NCBI RefSeq assembly: GCF_037963865.1
Contig: NZ_CP150170.1
Location: 2,852,001-2,916,000 of the forward strand
DNA: 64,000 bases
Direction: 5' to 3'
Source: Paenibacillus sp. FSL R10-2734
Lineage (GTDB): Bacteria > Bacillota > Bacilli > Paenibacillales > Paenibacillaceae
The translations under genes and the position numbers were made by a program. Below are positions 34,592 to 42,605 of the stretch, piece by piece (within the stretch, counting starts at the first letter, position 1; every line of letters starts with the position of its first letter). The notes beneath the pieces are model-generated. The model did not search any database. It saw only the letters and a list, made by a program, of their open reading frames with translations, and had not been told where the DNA came from.

Positions 34592-34960
34592 TTATTTTAT
34601 TTCATCAATCGTTTCGAGAAGGATATTAAAAGCCGTGATGATTCTAGGTGCCCCTATAGCGGGTACTAAGTGTAATAGAATCCCTTTGAGTTGTTCTACA
34701 GTAACACCCACACTAAGAGCCATAACATAATGAACTCCCAACTGATCGAACTGGCCCATCGCAATCAGAGCAGAGATAACCGCAATTTCCTTCCAATCAG
34801 CTTCAATGGTATTACGTTGAAAAATATCGCCGTAGGCATTACCCATAATAAATTCAGCCAAGTCTGGAAAATGTTCTTTAATCGGGGCCAATGCTTTAGC
34901 GCCATAGTCTCCTGAGAGATTCGTGAAGTGGTTCAGACCACTGTTAACATTGTCTTTCAT
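34592..34960 (-). CDS. Carboxymuconolactone decarboxylase family protein
   Basis: Protein of 122 residues with the all-helical CMD fold (EIAVISALIAMGQFDQLGVH, then LSVGVTVEQLKGILLHLVPAIGAPR). The CxxC of AhpD-type peroxidases is absent, so it belongs with the lactone decarboxylase or cofactor-free type. It may act on a product of the neighbouring enzyme, but no substrate can be assigned. TAGGAGG precedes the ATG inside the 9-bp gap after the ThDP gene, showing tight coupling to it. Confidence 0.8.
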   Translation of the reverse strand: MKDNVNSGLNHFTNLSGDYGAKALAPIKEHFPDLAEFIMGNAYGDIFQRNTIEADWKEIAVISALIAMGQFDQLGVHYVMALSVGVTVEQLKGILLHLVPAIGAPRIITAFNILLETIDEIK

Positions 34961-34969
34961 AGTAACCTC

Positions 34970-36604
34970 CTAATTTAGATTCAAAGTACGGTGAGCAGTC
35001 GGTGGGACTTCATCACGGTTTGTTAGCAGTTCAATGACGGCAACACGGTTGATTGCTACGGCATCCTTGATGGCAGTTTCGAATTCTTCTGCTGACTCAC
35101 ACTTGTAGCCCGTTGCTCCTAGTGATTCTGCAAATTTCACGGTGTCCATAGGGACTTCGTAGATAGTTCCGTCAATACGGCCTGTAGTTTTTTCCATTCC
35201 TTTTAGAGCCATATCTAGCTGCTTATTATTTACAACAATGAATATGACAGGAATATCTTTACAGACAGCAGTATTAATCTCCGCGCCAAGCATCATAAAG
35301 CAACCATCACCTGCAATGCAGAAGATAGTTTCTTCTGGAGCAGCAACTTTTGCGCCGATAGCCATACCGATGGAATTACCCATACAAGCAAAGTAAGCAT
35401 CGAAAACAAAACTGCCCGGTTTCTTAACCTTGAACCATTTCGCGGCATGGAAACCGTGGCTTCCATCATCAACAAAGACGGTACTGTTATAGGGAATCAA
35501 ATCACTCATCGTACTCAAGACCGATGCAAGTGAAAGGCCTGGTAAAATCGGAAGCTCTTCGGAATAATCGACATTTGTGGCAACTTCGCGTTTTGTGATG
35601 TTGTTCGTGTCGATATGATTGAGATAGCAAACCAGATTATCACGTAGATCTCCAGTGACTGGGATCGTGTTAGAGAACAATATTTTGCCGACAAAGGTCG
35701 GATCGCTATCAAATTGAATTAGTGTTTTCGGATGATTTTCCCGTTTAAGATTACAAATAGTCATATCACTTAGGCGTGAGCCGAGAACGATAAATAGATC
35801 ACTTTGATTCAGCAAGTCATCCCCATGGGTACAACCGCCTACTCCAATTGGACCGTGATAGAGTGGATGATCCCAAGCTATAGCCCCTTTACCACCTGGA
35901 GATGTAACTACAGGAATATTAAATGTTTCCGCTAATTGAATCAGCTCACTATGTGCTCCTGAGCGGTTAACTCCTTTACCGGCGATAATTAATGGATTCT
36001 TTGAGTTGTTAATAGCTTCAAGGAACCGGTCGATATTCGCGAAGCTAACCAGTGATTCCCGCTCAGGGATCACAATATTACACTCCTCCAGCAATTCTGT
36101 TTGAACATCAAAAGGGATACAAAGATGAACTGGACCGCGATTGCCGCTCAGAGCAATGGATATCGCATGATTAAAAATCGTGCTAAAGTGATCTCCACGT
36201 TCAATAAGCTTGCTAAACAAGGTAGCAGGTCTAAACATATCTGCTAAATCAGCTAGATAAGAGGAAGAGTCCTGACATTGTGGAATACCAAGCTCTTTAA
36301 TGGATTGGTGTCCGGTAATAAATAGGACAGGTAAGTTGTTAGCCTTCGCATGTGCCGCTGCTGTAAGCAGGTTTGTTCCACCAGGACCGGAAGTACCAAA
36401 AGCTACACCTATATTTCCAGTTTTTAGCGCATACCCAGCTGCTTCGAATCCTGAGCTTGTTTCGTGTCGCCCAGGAATAAATTCAATACCGTAATCTACC
36501 ATTTTAAGAACGATTGGACAAATAGATTTACCAATAATACCAAAGGAATGGGTAACACCAAGTTTCCTTAGTGCTTCCGACATGTAATCTGCGACTGTCT
36601 TCAA
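34970..36604 (-). CDS. Thiamine-diphosphate enzyme, acetolactate-synthase-like
   Basis: Protein of 544 residues with the three-domain ThDP fold. The N-terminal Pyr domain has the cofactor-activating Glu in PGRHETSSGFEAAGYA (about E48), then GTSGPGGTNLLTAAAHA and GHQSIKELG. The C-terminal PP domain has the GDGCFMMLGAEINTA motif and FIVVNN. It is related to acetolactate synthase large subunit, but no regulatory subunit or branched-chain genes are near, so carboligation of another 2-oxo acid or aldehyde is likely. A TTG at 36604 is preferred over GTG 36613 because GTGAGGTG then has proper spacing. First gene after the c-di-GMP riboswitch. Confidence 0.88.
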   Translation of the reverse strand: MKTVADYMSEALRKLGVTHSFGIIGKSICPIVLKMVDYGIEFIPGRHETSSGFEAAGYALKTGNIGVAFGTSGPGGTNLLTAAAHAKANNLPVLFITGHQSIKELGIPQCQDSSSYLADLADMFRPATLFSKLIERGDHFSTIFNHAISIALSGNRGPVHLCIPFDVQTELLEECNIVIPERESLVSFANIDRFLEAINNSKNPLIIAGKGVNRSGAHSELIQLAETFNIPVVTSPGGKGAIAWDHPLYHGPIGVGGCTHGDDLLNQSDLFIVLGSRLSDMTICNLKRENHPKTLIQFDSDPTFVGKILFSNTIPVTGDLRDNLVCYLNHIDTNNITKREVATNVDYSEELPILPGLSLASVLSTMSDLIPYNSTVFVDDGSHGFHAAKWFKVKKPGSFVFDAYFACMGNSIGMAIGAKVAAPEETIFCIAGDGCFMMLGAEINTAVCKDIPVIFIVVNNKQLDMALKGMEKTTGRIDGTIYEVPMDTVKFAESLGATGYKCESAEEFETAIKDAVAINRVAVIELLTNRDEVPPTAHRTLNLN

Positions 36605-36635
36605 AAAGTACACCTCACAAGTTGATTATTATTTG

Positions 36636-36681
36636 AATAAAAAACAATAGAAAACCTGTGCTCAAAAATAGGGCACAGGTT
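36636..36681 (-). terminator. Expression-platform terminator of the c-di-GMP riboswitch
   Basis: On the minus strand AACCTGTGC and GCACAGGTT enclose an 11-nt loop, followed by TTTTCTATTGTTTTTT. It lies between aptamer and the ThDP gene. Its 5' arm shares CAACCTG with a sequence complementary to the aptamer's CAGGTTG. Confidence 0.88.
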
Positions 36682-36726
36682 GGAAGCATGAATCGCCATA
36701 GAGACCGAACAATAGTCCAGTCGTCT

Positions 36727-36822
36727 TGGTTTTCAGCAACCTGGCAGTCATGGCCTCAAATTAAAAATGAGGCTGTAGATCCATGGCTTTGCGTCATCCT
36801 CTTTCGAAGATTTTGCCAATAT
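36727..36822 (-). ncRNA. Cyclic-di-GMP-I riboswitch (GEMM-I)
   Basis: Read on the minus strand, the class I c-di-GMP aptamer blocks appear in order: GGCAAAATC, a stem capped by a GAAA tetraloop (ATCTTC-GAAA-GAGGAT), the invariant GACGCAAAGCC, a variable stem with ATGG/CCAT and CCTC/GAGG pairing, and the 3' GACTGCCAGGTTGCTGAA. This matches the well-studied Vibrio cholerae Vc2 layout in order and spacing. Its promoter lies about 33 bp upstream and a terminator follows, so it should control the ThDP gene cluster by early termination. Confidence 0.92.
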
Positions 36823-36854
36823 TAATTTAAAATTTATAAGAAGAATTTTCCTTT

Positions 36855-36883
36855 ACAATATATTCCTCGAGATCCTTTGTCAA
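36855..36883 (-). promoter_or_regulatory. Sigma-A-type promoter of the riboswitch transcript
   Basis: On the minus strand: TTGACA, exactly 17 nt, TATTGT. Predicted start near 36848, about 25 nt before the aptamer. Confidence 0.75.
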
Positions 36884-36948
36884 TATATACTCGCAAATTA
36901 ACTCGAATTTTGACGAAAATCTTGTCTAACATTTGAAATAATGGACAG

Positions 36949-36986
36949 AAAAAAACCGCCACCTAAGTCAAACTTAGGGGCAGTTA
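36949..36986 (-). terminator. Terminator after chemoreceptor gene
   Basis: On the minus strand an arm AACTGCC-CCTAAGT pairs with ACTTAGG-GGCGGTT, followed by TTTTTTT. It separates the chemoreceptor gene from the riboswitch promoter. Confidence 0.85.
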
Positions 36987-37016
36987 AAGGGTATGTTGAT
37001 AAGGATAGTCAGTTAT

Positions 37017-38267
37017 TTAAAATTTGAAGATATGGATTGTCTTCTGTAAATTAAATACCGCCGTTGTCATTTTCTCGGTTTCTTCTGCGACGGACTGCAG
37101 GGCATTAATCTGTTCATTCATAGCGGCTGATACTTCTTCTGTGCCCGCAGCGGTTTGCTGAGTGATCGCAGAGATATTCTCTATTGCACTTGAGATTTTC
37201 AAGGCACTTTCCAACATAAGATCACTTTCTGCAGAGAAGGAAGAAATCTGCTCGGTAATATACTGTACACTTTGCACAATTTGCGCAAAGATATGAGCGG
37301 ATTGAGTGATCATTTCATTCTGTACCTGTACGACTTCTTCGTTGATAGCGATATTGTCAATTGCTTGTTTAATATCAGTTTCGATGCTCCGAACCAAGCC
37401 GAAGACTTCCTTCGTTGAAGCCGTGGATTCCTCAGCGAGCTTACGAACCTCCTGTGCGACAACAGCAAATCCTCGACCATGTTCACCGGCACGAGCTGCT
37501 TCGATGGACGCATTAAGCGATAAGAGGTTGGTCTGCTCAGCGATCTCTGTGATGGTCTTGGTGATCATCGTAATTCCGCGAGCATTATGAGAAAGGGCCT
37601 CGATAGTATCAGCTACTTTTTGAGTAGCTTGGATGTTTTTACGCATGCCTTCAGCTTGAGTATCAACGGATTGGCGTCCTTGTTCAACTAGTTCTAGCGT
37701 ATGTATTGAACGTTTGTTCATTTCTTTCGTTGAGTTCGTGTAATTGGATACTTTATTCTCAATATCTTTAATAGATTCTGTCATCTCAGCGATATCCGTA
37801 GATATTTCATTTGCACCAAGCGCTAGCTCGTTAGAGGAAGAGGCTACCTGTGCCATGACTATTTTCAAATTCTGATTCTTATCCTCAATTCCGCGGCTTG
37901 CATCCATAACTTGGCGAGTGATTTGCGAAGCTTCTGTCAAAATCTTCTTGAGTTTGTCAATCATAGTATTAAAGGAACGACTTACGTCCCCCATAGACCC
38001 GTTCTCATCGGCTCTACTAGTAAAATCCCCTTTTGAAATACTATGAGATACATTCGCGATGTCATCAAATGAAGATGTAAGCGTTCTCTCGATGAAGCGG
38101 GCAACAGGTAAAGTTAAGGCTGCAAGTACAGCTACTAGAACAATACCCAAAATAATGTTGCCTAAGATCAAAAAAGTAACTAAAACAGGAATGGCAAATA
38201 GTGCGGCAACTAGGTAACATCCGGCAACAATTCTTTGTTTTAACGGAAGTTTATGCATCCAGTTCAT
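37017..38267 (-). CDS. Methyl-accepting chemotaxis protein without ligand-binding domain
   Basis: Chemoreceptor of 416 residues. Two adjacent spans near residues 15-58 (CYLVAALFAIPVLVTFLILG and IILGIVLVAVLAALTLP) leave no room for an outside sensor domain. HAMP (FDDIANVSHSISKGDFTSR) and a long coiled signalling domain follow, with the conserved tip IAEQTNLLSLNASIEAARAG that contacts CheA/CheW. The ATG at 38267 is chosen for AAGGGGGAC upstream; an ATG 32 codons earlier lacks support. It may sense an internal or membrane signal. Confidence 0.9.
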   Translation of the reverse strand: MNWMHKLPLKQRIVAGCYLVAALFAIPVLVTFLILGNIILGIVLVAVLAALTLPVARFIERTLTSSFDDIANVSHSISKGDFTSRADENGSMGDVSRSFNTMIDKLKKILTEASQITRQVMDASRGIEDKNQNLKIVMAQVASSSNELALGANEISTDIAEMTESIKDIENKVSNYTNSTKEMNKRSIHTLELVEQGRQSVDTQAEGMRKNIQATQKVADTIEALSHNARGITMITKTITEIAEQTNLLSLNASIEAARAGEHGRGFAVVAQEVRKLAEESTASTKEVFGLVRSIETDIKQAIDNIAINEEVVQVQNEMITQSAHIFAQIVQSVQYITEQISSFSAESDLMLESALKISSAIENISAITQQTAAGTEEVSAAMNEQINALQSVAEETEKMTTAVFNLQKTIHIFKF

Positions 38268-38384
38268 TGGTATAATGTCCCCCTTATTAATATTATGTAT
38301 TGGTGCTATTATATGGGATTTAAAGGTCATTGGTCTATAGTAAGAACTGACATAAATCTTCATTTAAAAAGAGTTTTTTTAAAT

Positions 38385-39347
38385 TCATGTCAAAAAATCC
38401 TCGTATATAGCGGAAATTGTTGCGATAGAAGACTTTACCATCTCTAACAGCTCTTGTGGAGCAAGAACAATAACTGAGGGGCTAAAGGAGAGTATTATCC
38501 TGCAGGCAGATTCGATAGTATTAAATTCGGCATTTACGTTCACCCACTCATTGTTGCTAGATGGTTCTATCCAAAGGATAGAGACGAATCTTTCACGCTG
38601 CAATTCTTTTAAGACAGATGCTTTAACCCTCAATTTTACCGGATACTTTGGCAGCGCTGCTTTAAAGGCAGTAGTGGACTCTTCCCAGTATTGTTTTAAA
38701 TCAAAATCGTCAGGTCTATTAAACCACTCTTGAGTCTCCTCAACGTTAACTAATCTGGACACACGAAAGGTTCGCAGCTCACCCTCGCTTCTGGCTACGA
38801 CATACCATACTCCACGTTTTGCGACTAGTCCAAGAGGTTCAATGAAACGGATCTTAGTCTCGTCATTTCTGAGATAAGTGATTTTTACTTTACGGTCCTC
38901 CCATAAAGCTCCCTGAAGTACAGAAAGGAACGGATAAGTCTCATCAGAAGGATGCCAACTGGCACCGTCAATATGGATACGCTGGCTTAAGAAATTTGCG
39001 GGGGTACTAGTTCGATGTGAGGAAGCAGCCTCCAGTTTGAGAACCGCTGAAGAGAAGTCATCCTGTATCCCCAGATCCTTCATTATTGATGCATCAGCGG
39101 ACAGAAGCAGCGAACCAATCTCTTGTGGCTTCATACCCGTTAGGGAGGTCCGGTACCCTTCTGTAAGCATCCAACCTCCTTCACGACCTCGTTCAGATAA
39201 AATAGGAATCCCTGATGCACTCAATGCCTCCATATCTCTAAACACAGTTCTTTCTGACACTTCGAGTGTTTGAGCTAGTTCTCGAGAAGTCATTTTTCCA
39301 CGCTTTTGCAACAGAAGCAATATGGATAACAAACGGTCAGCTCTCAT
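38385..39347 (-). CDS. WYL-domain transcriptional regulator (YafY/DeoR-like)
   Basis: Regulator of 320 residues. An N-terminal winged helix (RADRLLSILLLLQKRGKMTSRELAQTLEVSERTVFRDMEAL, given here as known HTH_11 features at 1-55) is followed by a WYL domain: VKITYLRNDETKIRFIEPLGLVAKRGVWYVVARSEGELRTFRVSRL shortened to the cues EPLGLV, WYVVA and FRVSRL. WYL domains sense ligands in many bacterial repressors. It is divergent from the SDR gene across 172 bp holding a near-perfect inverted repeat, so it probably controls that gene and itself. Confidence 0.88.
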   Translation of the reverse strand: MRADRLLSILLLLQKRGKMTSRELAQTLEVSERTVFRDMEALSASGIPILSERGREGGWMLTEGYRTSLTGMKPQEIGSLLLSADASIMKDLGIQDDFSSAVLKLEAASSHRTSTPANFLSQRIHIDGASWHPSDETYPFLSVLQGALWEDRKVKITYLRNDETKIRFIEPLGLVAKRGVWYVVARSEGELRTFRVSRLVNVEETQEWFNRPDDFDLKQYWEESTTAFKAALPKYPVKLRVKASVLKELQRERFVSILWIEPSSNNEWVNVNAEFNTIESACRIILSFSPSVIVLAPQELLEMVKSSIATISAIYEDFLT

Positions 39348-39416
39348 TAGTCTTCTATTCCTCCTCGTATTAATCTAAGTCGATCTCCGTTAATTATTTC
39401 TAAATCACAATTATAT

Positions 39417-39443
39417 TATATATGTCAGTTGATGTCATATATA
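39417..39443. promoter_or_regulatory. Inverted-repeat operator between WYL regulator and SDR gene
   Basis: TATATATGTCA and TGTCATATATA, 11-base arms with one mismatch around a 5-nt spacer. A TATAAT for the plus strand starts 6 bp downstream (39449-39454), so binding here would block the SDR promoter. Confidence 0.6.
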
Positions 39444-39519
39444 AGAGCTATAATTATAAATTATAGGGAATGATCACAGAATACTGAAATCTGAAATCAT
39501 GTTGAAAGGATTGAGGGAT

Positions 39520-40353
39520 ATGACATTGAAAGGGAAAGTCGCACTAGTTACTGGGAGCAGCAGAGGTGCTGGCAGAGGGATCGCTTTAGAGTTAGCAAGA
39601 AGAGGCGCTTTTGTCTATATTACTGGGAGAACCACAGATGTATCTGCCACTGAACATATTAAAGGGAGCATAAATAGCGTACTTAGGGAGATAAAAGAGA
39701 GTGGAGGAGCTGGTGCGGTAATACGATGTGACCATACGAAGGATCAGGATACAGAAGCAGTGATCCGTCAGATCGCTGAAGAGCAGGGGCGACTCGATAT
39801 CCTAGTTAATAACGTATGGGGAGGCAATGATTTAGCTATCGAGCAGAAGCCTTTTTGGGAGCTACCTACAGCGCATTGGGAGAATATGTTTGATGCGGGT
39901 GTGAGAGCACAGTTGATCACAAATTATTACGCAATTCCCTTAATGCGCAAGGCAAATACTGGCGGACTAATTATTCATACAACCTTTTGGGATCAATATA
40001 AATATTTAGGTAACTTTTATTATGATCTTTCTAAAAACACACTTTTACGTATGGCCTTTGGTCTGTCGAAGGAGCTGAAGGATGACGGGATTGCTGTTAT
40101 TCCACTTTCGCCTGGATGGATGAGAACAGAAGCGGTTCTAGAAGCGATGAATACAGATGAGGAGCATTGGCAAGAAGTCGAGGAGCTGAAAATGAGTGAA
40201 TCGACGACATATATTGGTCGAGCTGTAGCTGCACTTGCCGCTGATCCGGATATTATGTCCATGTCCGGTGAGCCGCAGTTGGTTGGAAAGTTAGCTGAAA
40301 AGTATGGATTTACCGATTTTGATGGAAGGGTAATCCCTGCGTTCACAGTGTAG
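39520..40353 (+). CDS. Short-chain dehydrogenase/reductase
   Basis: Rossmann-fold oxidoreductase of 277 residues, with the cofactor loop TGSSRGAGRGIALEL, the structural NNVWGG, and the catalytic YDLSK (Tyr-x3-Lys). The segment LSPGWMRTEAVLEAM is typical of the family. NADPH preference is suggested by SSR but not certain; the substrate is unknown. The ATG at 39520 is preferred because GATTGAGGG lies in front of it; an ATG 7 codons earlier has no ribosome site. Divergent from the WYL regulator that likely controls it. Confidence 0.88.
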   Translation: MTLKGKVALVTGSSRGAGRGIALELARRGAFVYITGRTTDVSATEHIKGSINSVLREIKESGGAGAVIRCDHTKDQDTEAVIRQIAEEQGRLDILVNNVWGGNDLAIEQKPFWELPTAHWENMFDAGVRAQLITNYYAIPLMRKANTGGLIIHTTFWDQYKYLGNFYYDLSKNTLLRMAFGLSKELKDDGIAVIPLSPGWMRTEAVLEAMNTDEEHWQEVEELKMSESTTYIGRAVAALAADPDIMSMSGEPQLVGKLAEKYGFTDFDGRVIPAFTV

Positions 40354-40382
40354 GAAGAATAAGGATTGATAAATAAAAGAAA

Positions 40383-40410
40383 GGCCATCCCAGTACATTC
40401 TGGAATGGCC
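40383..40410. terminator. Terminator between SDR gene and serA
   Basis: GGCCAT-CCAG and CTGG-ATGGCC arms. The T-rich side is on the minus strand, so it chiefly ends the serA transcript. Confidence 0.78.
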
Positions 40411-40425
40411 CTTCTATATTATAGA

Positions 40426-42018
40426 CTAAAGTAGGATGATTTCTTCAGCAGTGTTAATCTCTGGTATACCAGCAAGCTTCACAAGAACTTGCTTAGGAAC
40501 AGCTTTGTCAACGGTCAGCAGCATAATTGCAGCGCCCCCAACAATTTTACGTCCCACTTGCATGGAAGCGATATTGACATCGTTCTCGCCCAGAAGTGTA
40601 CCTACAAGTCCGATTATCCCTACCTTGTCGTTATGGGATACGTAGATTTGATGACCTTCAGGAGCAATATCAACTGGGAACTTATTCACTTGAACAATCC
40701 GTTCTCCATATCCTTGTAGCAGTGTGCCAGCAACAAGATACTCTTGGTCACGATCGGCTTTTAGTGTAACAGTAATCAGGTTGGTAAAGCCCTTAGTTTT
40801 GGAAGCTTTAGTTACTACTACATTCACGTCACGTGTCTTCGCCAAATGCATGGAGTTTACGATATTAACATCCTCCGCAAAGTGGCGGGAGAGCACACCC
40901 TTTACGATGTAGCGAGTTAATGGCTGGGTATCGACATCTGAAAGATCCCCAGCATACTCAACATGGATCTCACGGATAGCTGCAGCCGTAATTTGGGTAA
41001 CAAAGCTGCCCAGCTTTTCTCCAAGTGTGAAGTAAGGTTGAAGCTTATTCATTACACTTGGAGCCACTGGAGGAATGTTGACCGCGTTAATGAACGGTTC
41101 ATTACGCAGAATATGCAGCACTTGCTCCGAAACATCGATCGCCACATTCTCTTGAGCTTCAATTGTAGAAGCACCAAGGTGAGGAGTCACGATGATTTTT
41201 GGATGAGACAGGAAAGGATGATCTGCTTGAGGCGGCTCTTTCTCGAATACGTCGAATGCAGCGCCAGCAACAATACCGCTATCTATAGCTTCTACTAATG
41301 CCATTTCATCAATTACACCACCACGGGCACAGTTGATGATGCGCATTCCCTTTTTCATCACCTCGAATTGCGGGCGAGAAATCATATGGCGTGTTTCCGG
41401 AGTAAGTGGAGTGTGCACAGTAATGAAGTCTGCTCCGCGAACAACATCGTCTACGGAAGCCAATTTAACTTCCATCTTTTCAGCACGTTCAGCTGTTAGG
41501 AAAGGATCAAAAGCAAGAATTTCCATACCGAAAGCTTTGGCACGTTTAGCCACTTCGCTACCGATTCTGCCCATTCCCAGTACACCTAAAGTTTTGCCAC
41601 GAAGCTCTACACCTACGAATGTTTTTCTATCCCAGGTTCCACCGATTGTTTTTGCATAAGCTTGTGGAATGTGACGGGCCAGTGCCATCATCATTGCGAA
41701 AGCATGCTCACAAGTCGTAATCGTATTTCCATCCGGAGCATTGATTACAACAATACCACGCTTTGTTGCAGCATCCAGTTTGATATTATCTACACCAACA
41801 CCTGCACGACCAATTACTTTTAGGTTTTTTCCTGCTTCGATGATTTTGTCTGTTACGGTAGTTTGACTGCGGACAAGTAAACCATCGTATTCACCGATAA
41901 TTGCAATGAGTTCGTCTTCGCTGAGGCCTGTTTTTTTGTCAACAACTACATCTTCTGCGTCCATCAATTTTTGAATGCCCAAATCACTGATTGGATCCGA
42001 TACTAATACTTTAAACAT
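40426..42018 (-). CDS. serA: D-3-phosphoglycerate dehydrogenase
   Basis: Enzyme of 530 residues, first step of serine synthesis from 3-phosphoglycerate. The NAD-binding domain has GVLGMGRIGSEVAKRAKAFG, the catalytic Arg region NCARGGVIDE, Glu in FDVFEKEPP and the His in TPHLGASTIEAQ. An intervening domain (about 320-450) and a C-terminal ACT domain (VGIIGLVGTLLGENDVNIA) complete the long Bacillus-type enzyme. A serine-type T-box leader precedes it by about 215 bp, so transcription should rise when charged tRNA-Ser falls. Confidence 0.96.
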   Translation of the reverse strand: MFKVLVSDPISDLGIQKLMDAEDVVVDKKTGLSEDELIAIIGEYDGLLVRSQTTVTDKIIEAGKNLKVIGRAGVGVDNIKLDAATKRGIVVINAPDGNTITTCEHAFAMMMALARHIPQAYAKTIGGTWDRKTFVGVELRGKTLGVLGMGRIGSEVAKRAKAFGMEILAFDPFLTAERAEKMEVKLASVDDVVRGADFITVHTPLTPETRHMISRPQFEVMKKGMRIINCARGGVIDEMALVEAIDSGIVAGAAFDVFEKEPPQADHPFLSHPKIIVTPHLGASTIEAQENVAIDVSEQVLHILRNEPFINAVNIPPVAPSVMNKLQPYFTLGEKLGSFVTQITAAAIREIHVEYAGDLSDVDTQPLTRYIVKGVLSRHFAEDVNIVNSMHLAKTRDVNVVVTKASKTKGFTNLITVTLKADRDQEYLVAGTLLQGYGERIVQVNKFPVDIAPEGHQIYVSHNDKVGIIGLVGTLLGENDVNIASMQVGRKIVGGAAIMLLTVDKAVPKQVLVKLAGIPEINTAEEIILL

Positions 42019-42231
42019 GGTTTCTTATCCCCCTTAAAGTTGAAAAGCTTTATATGTCGAGGACGCCTTTTTGGGCAATCCACAATACCTGAAGATTCAC
42101 GAACTAGTAGAGAAAAAACATGTGATAATAGTAGATCAACGCGGTGTCGCATAAAAGAAGGAGCTTGCAGGAGTGCCGCGGAATCGGTAACTTTGGGCAA
42201 AAGGATAGTATTAAAAGGTTATTTAGGAATT

Positions 42232-42475
42232 AAAAAAACTCCCGACCCCCATACTACTGCCGTAGTAAGGGACGAGAGTTATCTTCGTGGTACCACCCTA
42301 ATTCACTGCAACTTGGAAGAAGCAGCCTCATTGGCCTGTAAAGGCCACACTGGTAACGGAGTTGATCCGATTGCACCTACTTTAAGGTTCGATACAATAT
42401 CTCAGGAGCGCTAAAGACATCTGTTTGTCACCGGTTTGCACCAACCACCGGCTCTCTGAAGACTTTCAGAATCTT
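42232..42475 (-). ncRNA. T-box leader of serA (probably tRNA-Ser)
   Basis: On the minus strand Stem I begins near 42470 with AGAGAGCCGG, followed by a long leader, the T-box core GGGTGGTACCACG (about 42287-42299), and a terminator in which AACTCTCGTCCC pairs toward GGGGGTCGGGAGTT ahead of TTTTTTT (42230-42280). A likely specifier is AGC (42410-42412) on the 3' side of Stem I, a serine codon that fits the downstream gene. The specifier is inferred from position, not from a folded model. Confidence 0.92.
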
Positions 42476-42512
42476 TGTTCCATCATCGTTTTTGATTGAT
42501 TAATTTTTTCAT

Positions 42513-42541
42513 AATGTAACACGGTAATCTAGATGTGTCAA
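42513..42541 (-). promoter_or_regulatory. Sigma-A-type promoter of the serA T-box transcript
   Basis: On the minus strand: TTGACA, 17 nt, TACATT, about 40 bp before the T-box Stem I. Confidence 0.75.
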
Positions 42542-42605
42542 TAGGCTTTGAAAGTAGGCTTTCTTGAAGTGAACTTCATTTTTCGTTATGATTCAATGAC
42601 TGGTT

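Noticed and set aside
42040..42414. Plus-strand 124-codon frame
   Set aside because: It is antisense to the serA T-box leader, whose RNA structure explains the sequence.
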